DNA of 23,386 nt, taken from a virus. The notes beneath the pieces were generated by a model that did not search any database, was not told the origin of the DNA, and saw only the letters and a list, made by a program, of their open reading frames with translations. The stretch spans positions 1-23,386 of IMG/VR virus record IMGVR_UViG_3300020411_000882; one strand, 5' to 3'. The position numbers and the translations under genes were made by a program. Position 1 is the first letter of the stretch. Each line of letters starts with the position of its first letter. This document shows, in pieces, positions 19,882-23,386 of the stretch.

Positions 19882-20382
19882 ATGTCAAAAATATCTGGCA
19901 CTGCATACTGGGCGAAAGTCCACCAACCACACTTTGATCAGTACAATGAACAAGGTATCTTTTCCATTGATGTAACAGTGGATGCAAAGACTAAGAAACA
20001 ACTACAAGATTTGGGTCTTGGTCCTCGTATTAAAAATAAAGGGGATGAGAGAAATGACTTCATCACCATAAAAAGAAAGTACACTCGTAAAGACGGTACA
20101 AAGAACCTTGCACCTCGTGTTGTAGATTCTAAAAGAACACCTATTAGTTCTGATATTTTAATTGGTAATGGCTCGTTAGTAAACGTAGCTTTTGACACTT
20201 ATGATTATAATGTCGGAGGCAACAAAGGTGTCGGTGCATCTTTAACAGCTGTGCAAGTAGTTAAACTAGTTCAGTACAGTCCTTCTGAAAATTTAGATGA
20301 GTTCGAGGAAGAGTCTGGATATCAGGCTCCAACGAACGGTGCATCTAAAAATGAGTTGGAAGACGATAAGCTTCCGTTCTAA
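19882..20382 (+). CDS. gp2.5-like single-stranded DNA-binding protein
   Basis: 166 residues. It coats single-stranded DNA and coordinates polymerase and helicase. The body looks like the OB-fold of T7 gp2.5-type proteins (SKISGTAYWAKVHQPHFDQYN, FSIDVTVDAKTKKQLQDLGL, SLVNVAFDTYDYNVGGNKG). The C-terminal 35 residues are acidic (LDEFEEESGY, then ELEDDKLPF) and end in Phe, as gp2.5 does; the tip DDKLPF is also close to the bacterial SSB tip DDDIPF. AAGGAG lies 6 nt before ATG 19882. It has its own promoter and overlaps the exonuclease start by 1 nt (TAATG). Confidence 0.85.
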   Translation: MSKISGTAYWAKVHQPHFDQYNEQGIFSIDVTVDAKTKKQLQDLGLGPRIKNKGDERNDFITIKRKYTRKDGTKNLAPRVVDSKRTPISSDILIGNGSLVNVAFDTYDYNVGGNKGVGASLTAVQVVKLVQYSPSENLDEFEEESGYQAPTNGASKNELEDDKLPF

Positions 20383-21245
20383 TGTCTAGTAAGAAAAGCA
20401 TAGATACTCTTGTAAAAGATATTTACAAATTGTTTGATGAGGGTAACGATAGAAAACCGAAGCCACATGATTTAAATAAATTTGCAGAGAGTGTGAAAGA
20501 TGCTGTTCTTACTTACTTAACAGAAAAACAATCTGGTAGCCGAGGTATTCGTATGTCGAGCCTCGGTAAACCAGATCGTCAACTATGGTATGAGTTATAT
20601 AAACCAGAATTAAGAGAACATATGCCAGCTCATGCACGAATTAAGTTTTTATATGGGCATATGTTAGAGGCACTATTATTATTACTATCTAAAACGGCAG
20701 GTCATTCTGTTACTGATGAACAGAGAACTTTAAAGCTTGACGGAGTAACTGGACATCAAGATGCCGTGATAGATGGGGTTGTTGTTGATGTTAAGTCAGC
20801 ATCTCAATTTGGTTTTAGAAAATTTAGAAACAACGATATTACACCAGAGACTGATGCCTTTGGGTATCTTCATCAGATTGCTGCATACTCAGCGGCTAAT
20901 AACAATGACGAGGTAGCCTTTCTTGCTATCGATAAACAAAGCGGGGCACTAGCACTGTGTCGCCCAAATAAATCTGATGTGCCAAATGCACGAGAAAGAA
21001 TTAAACATTTAAGAAATGTACTAAAAGATAAGAATAAACCACCACCGAAATGTTATGAAGAGGAGCCAGACGGAACGTCCGGTAATATGAAGTTAAGTGT
21101 AGGGTGCTCATACTGTGCATACAAAACTGATTGTTGGTCGGATGCTAACGATGGGCAAGGACTACGGAAGTTTATTTATAGTAAAGGACCACGATGGTTA
21201 ACCAAAGTGGTTACTGAACCTAATGTTTCAGAAGATATTCCATGA
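20382..21245 (+). CDS. RecB/Cas4-like PD-(D/E)XK exonuclease
   Basis: 287 residues. Nuclease signature: Glu96 (YGHMLEALLL), Asp127 (GHQDAVID) and Asp136-Val-Lys138 (VVVDVKSASQ), as in RecB/Cas4/AddB-type nucleases. A C-terminal CSYCAYKTDC (Cys242, Cys245, Cys251) resembles the distal part of a four-cysteine iron-sulfur site. The usual first Cys, in the motif CxRxLWY, is replaced here (LGKPDRQLWYEL), so Cys193 or Cys224 would have to serve, or the cluster is degenerate. The likely job is end resection of host or phage DNA, replacing the unrelated T7 gp6 exonuclease. It sits between SSB and endonuclease I, with 1-nt and 4-nt overlaps. Confidence 0.85.
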   Translation: MSSKKSIDTLVKDIYKLFDEGNDRKPKPHDLNKFAESVKDAVLTYLTEKQSGSRGIRMSSLGKPDRQLWYELYKPELREHMPAHARIKFLYGHMLEALLLLLSKTAGHSVTDEQRTLKLDGVTGHQDAVIDGVVVDVKSASQFGFRKFRNNDITPETDAFGYLHQIAAYSAANNNDEVAFLAIDKQSGALALCRPNKSDVPNARERIKHLRNVLKDKNKPPPKCYEEEPDGTSGNMKLSVGCSYCAYKTDCWSDANDGQGLRKFIYSKGPRWLTKVVTEPNVSEDIP

Positions 21246-21724
21246 GTGTGTTGCGCAAAGAAAAAGGATTTTATAGATCTATCTTTGAAGCTACTGTTTG
21301 TGGTAAGCTTAATGAAGATAAAGTTGACTTTGAATATGAAACCTTAGTCATACCTTATGTAGTCCCAGCGATTCGAAAAACATATACCCCAGATATTATA
21401 TTATCAAACGGTATTATAATAGAACTCAAAGGACAACTTACAAAAGAGGATAGAGCCAAACATCTGCGTATAAAACAACAGAGACCAGACTTGGACATTA
21501 GATTTGTATTACAGAATTCTAGAAATAAACTTTACAAAACTAGTAAAACAACTTATGGTGATTGGCTTAGTAACAATAATTTTATATGGGCAGATAGATT
21601 TGTACCAGTGGAATGGATAGATGAAAGACCAAAAGAAATTAACACAACCGACATATTCGTTAAACCCAAACCAAACCCGGATTGCTATCGACCCTACACT
21701 CGATACGATTACAGAGGTAAATAA
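21242..21724 (+). CDS. endonuclease I, Holliday-junction resolvase (T7 gp3-like)
   Basis: 160 residues, close to the 149 of T7 gp3. It cuts branched DNA and helps degrade host DNA and resolve concatemer branches. The catalytic set Glu16, Asp51 (YTPDIILSNG), Glu61 and Lys63 (IIIELKG) has exactly the 35-10-2 spacing of T7 Glu20, Asp55, Glu65 and Lys67. Further T7-like blocks are FEYETLVIPYVVPA, HLRIKQQRPDLDIRFVL and NKLYKTSKTTYGDW. ATG 21242 overlaps the exonuclease stop (ATGA). Its last 104 nt are shared with the next gene. Confidence 0.95.
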   Translation: MSVLRKEKGFYRSIFEATVCGKLNEDKVDFEYETLVIPYVVPAIRKTYTPDIILSNGIIIELKGQLTKEDRAKHLRIKQQRPDLDIRFVLQNSRNKLYKTSKTTYGDWLSNNNFIWADRFVPVEWIDERPKEINTTDIFVKPKPNPDCYRPYTRYDYRGK

Positions 21725-22031
21725 AGAAGGCGAGAATGAAAGAGCACTATTCAGAGCCGTCATCTACCAAGCTTTACTTGATGCCAGTAATGAAAATGAA
21801 AACGTATCTAAAGAATCTGTTCAAGTTCGGGAGGATGCTGTACGATGGTTTAGTAAAAGTGTTGGTGTCACTGCTACTTGGTTTGTTGATGTTTGTGATC
21901 TTGCTGGCCTTAATTATCAGCAAGTTCGTTCTTTTGCTAGGAAACTTATTAATGACCCAGACAACACAGAGTTCCAAAGAAAGAGATTAAATGTTTTACT
22001 AAACATGACCCACAAAGAGGAGGCAAAATGA
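21621..22031 (+). CDS. conserved phage protein of unknown function
   Basis: 136 residues. The central part, DAVRWFSKSVGVTATWFVDV then CDLAGLNYQQVRSFARKLI, resembles small phage proteins of the form 'A-x-x-W...F..VC..AGL....VR..A', role unknown. The only in-frame ATG before this conserved part is at 21621, giving a 104-nt overlap with the endonuclease in another frame; there is just a weak GGA before it, so translation may depend on the upstream ribosomes or begin at a rare codon near 21708. It overlaps the DUF3310 start (ATGA). Confidence 0.7.
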   Translation: MKDQKKLTQPTYSLNPNQTRIAIDPTLDTITEVNKEGENERALFRAVIYQALLDASNENENVSKESVQVREDAVRWFSKSVGVTATWFVDVCDLAGLNYQQVRSFARKLINDPDNTEFQRKRLNVLLNMTHKEEAK

Positions 22032-22258
22032 CAGACGATTTAGTAAACAACCCACCCCACTATAAATATAATGACAAGGGTATTGAGTGTATCGAAGCCA
22101 TCGAGGCTGCACTTACACCTGAAGAATATCGTGGCTACTTACGTGGCCAAGTTATGAAATACACGTGGAGGTGTAACTACAAAGGCAAGAGATTAGAAGA
22201 CTTGCAAAAAGCTCGATGGTATTTAAATAGATATATTGAATTACTAGAAAAAGAATGA
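22028..22258 (+). CDS. DUF3310 protein (related to T7 gp1.7 C-terminal part)
   Basis: 76 residues. The family signature is complete: NNPPHYKYNDKGIECIEAIE, EYRGYLRGQVMKYTWRCNYK, and EDLQKARWYLNRYIELL. This matches the domain at the C-terminus of T7 gp1.7, which is reported as a nucleotide kinase linked to dideoxythymidine sensitivity; T7 gp1.7 has an extra N-terminal part that is absent here. A nucleotide-metabolism role is therefore possible but not shown. It lies just upstream of the ribonucleotide reductase. AGGAGG precedes ATG 22028. Confidence 0.85.
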   Translation: MTDDLVNNPPHYKYNDKGIECIEAIEAALTPEEYRGYLRGQVMKYTWRCNYKGKRLEDLQKARWYLNRYIELLEKE

Positions 22259-22485
22259 TAGTATCTGAGGTTCCGGTACTTGAAATAATCTGTTCACTGA
22301 GCGCATGTGTATCAGTTTATTTGTATGGTAACGGATCACTGAAAGCACCATTGTTTGGTATTTGTTCACAACTTTTTTGGTGGGCATGGACGATACAAGA
22401 GGGTCTATACTTTATGATGATGCTCAACGTGGTTATGACATTAACACATATTAGAAACATAATTAAAATGAAAGGGAGACGATGA
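22255..22485 (+). CDS. small integral membrane protein
   Basis: 76 residues with two to three hydrophobic segments (about residues 5-24, 31-48 and 50-65; for example LEIICSLSACVSVYLYG and LFGICSQLFWWAWTI) and a basic C-terminus (RNIIKMKGRR), so the tail is probably cytoplasmic. No signal peptidase site. It could be a holin-like or transport-associated protein; its place before a B12-dependent RNR invites a nutrient-uptake idea, but no family is recognised. Coupled at both ends by ATGA overlaps. Confidence 0.7.
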   Translation: MIVSEVPVLEIICSLSACVSVYLYGNGSLKAPLFGICSQLFWWAWTIQEGLYFMMMLNVVMTLTHIRNIIKMKGRR

Positions 22486-23386
22486 CGACTTTACCAACTG
22501 TTTATCAACAATTTATTCACAAGTCTAGGTATGCTAGATGGTTACCCACCGAAAAGAGAAGAGAAGAATGGCACGAAACTGTGTCTCGTTACTTTGATTT
22601 CTTTGAGAAACAAATAGAAAAGAATTGTTTGTATAAGATAGATAAGAAAACAAGAGAGTATCTTGAAAATAAAGTTTTAAACTTAGAGGTTATGCCCTCT
22701 ATGAGAGCACTGATGACAGCTGGTCCCGCCTTGGAAAAAGAAAACATAGCGGGGTATAATTGTTCTTACATACCCGTAGATCATCCCAAAGCTTTTGATG
22801 AAATACTTTACGTACTTATGTGTGGGACGGGAGTTGGTTTCAGTGTTGAAAAAAAATATACAGAACTTTTGCCTAGTGTGGCTGACGATTTCCACGATAC
22901 AGAATCTGTGGTCGTGGTCAGAGATTCTAAACTTGGTTGGGCAAAAGCATTTCGGGAGGTCATTACATTATTGTATGCCGGGCAAATCCCCAGGTGGGAT
23001 ATTTCTAATGTGCGACCTTCAGGGGCACGACTTCACACTTTCGGCGGCCGCGCTTCAGGCCCTGCACCGCTCGTGGATCTCTTCAACTTTGCAAAAGAAA
23101 CCTTTACTAAAGCGAAGGGCAGAAAGCTTACCTCGTTAGAGTGTCACGATCTTGTCTGTAAAGTCGGTGAGATTGTTGTGGTTGGTGGTGTTAGACGATC
23201 GGCTATGATTAGTTTATCTGATCTTAATGATAGAGATATGAGAGATGCTAAGTCTGGAGAGTGGTATAGAGTTGAGGCACAAAGAGCCTTATCAAATAAC
23301 TCAGCTGTGTATGAAACAAAACCAGATAACATTGGTACATTTATGGAGGAGTGGTTAGCTCTATATAAATCGGGTAGTGGTGAACG
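22482..23386 (+). CDS. nrdJ: class II (adenosylcobalamin-dependent) ribonucleoside-triphosphate reductase, 5' part
   Basis: The first 301 codons are in the window and open to its end. The enzyme reduces ribonucleotides to deoxyribonucleotides with a B12-generated radical. Features of the monomeric RTPR type (Lactobacillus leichmannii-like): SRYARWLPTEKRREEW near the N-terminus, MPSMRALMTAGPAL, NIAGYNCSYIPVD with Cys94 as the likely first redox cysteine, the loop MCGTGVGFSVE, and VGGVRRSAMISLSDLNDRDM. The radical and second redox cysteines should lie beyond the window. ATG 22482 overlaps the previous stop (ATGA), with GGGAG upstream. It needs host or imported cobalamin. Confidence 0.93.
   Translation, partial: MTTLPTVYQQFIHKSRYARWLPTEKRREEWHETVSRYFDFFEKQIEKNCLYKIDKKTREYLENKVLNLEVMPSMRALMTAGPALEKENIAGYNCSYIPVDHPKAFDEILYVLMCGTGVGFSVEKKYTELLPSVADDFHDTESVVVVRDSKLGWAKAFREVITLLYAGQIPRWDISNVRPSGARLHTFGGRASGPAPLVDLFNFAKETFTKAKGRKLTSLECHDLVCKVGEIVVVGGVRRSAMISLSDLNDRDMRDAKSGEWYRVEAQRALSNNSAVYETKPDNIGTFMEEWLALYKSGSGE

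Noticed and set aside
21736-21990. 84-codon hydrophobic frame that looks like a membrane protein
   Set aside because: It lies wholly within the 136-residue gene in another frame; the hydrophobicity comes from a frame shift of conserved coding sequence and no clear ribosome binding site precedes it.
22795-23139. 114-codon plus-strand frame inside the reductase gene
   Set aside because: Out of frame with the well-conserved class II RNR and without a start signal; a shadow.
1-23386. tRNA genes
   Set aside because: Intergenic stretches were read for cloverleaf-like arms; none was convincing, and the hairpins found lack the T-loop and CCA-proximal features.

Overview
The window is a tailed-phage genome segment (or uncultured viral contig), AT-rich and densely packed. 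Genes overlap at ATGA/TAATG junctions, most plus-strand genes carry strong AAAGGAG-type ribosome binding sites, and no ribosomal, tRNA or housekeeping genes are seen. A T7-like replication core (gp4-type primase-helicase, family A polymerase, gp2.5-type SSB, endonuclease I) is joined to a terminase/portal module unlike T7's, a class II (B12-dependent) ribonucleotide reductase and a DUF3310 protein. That combination is typical of lytic podovirus-like phages, many of them marine. No integrase, lysogeny repressor, att site or phage RNA polymerase was recognised. The host cannot be read from the sequence.

Layout. (1) 1-5652, minus strand: small terminase, large terminase, a very long portal protein ending in a muramidase domain, and the first codons of the next virion gene. 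(2) 5653-7071: overlapping divergent sigma70-like promoters, then two plus-strand SAM methyltransferases. (3) 7149-7186: a bidirectional terminator, followed by a lone minus-strand gene of unknown function (7206-7694). (4) 7695-8225: a gene-free control region with dyad operators, AT-rich iteron-like repeats and a long hairpin. (5) 8226-15692: a plus-strand run of small, mostly unrecognised genes, broken at 11418-11564 by a promoter and a leader with mutually exclusive hairpins. It includes a GP88-like protein and a cytosine-5 DNA methyltransferase gene with a second 309-codon frame inside it. (6) 15689-16174: HNH endonuclease, then tandem AT-rich repeats (16163-16307) that look like a replication origin. 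(7) 16424-23386: primase-helicase, DNA polymerase, SSB, RecB/Cas4-like exonuclease, endonuclease I, a small unknown, DUF3310, a small membrane protein and the 5' part of the class II RNR.

How it fits together. The left arm packages DNA. The central control region is flanked by the lone minus-strand gene and the plus-strand early-type genes, which probably take over the host. The right arm copies DNA, degrades and recycles DNA for nucleotides, and supplies dNTPs through a cobalamin-dependent RNR. The polymerase has Tyr at the position equivalent to E. coli Phe762, as in T7, which fits a fast virulent replication style. The observations most worth a second look are the dual-coding methyltransferase locus, the portal-muramidase fusion, the two-state leader at 11442-11548, and the repeat arrays before the replication genes.
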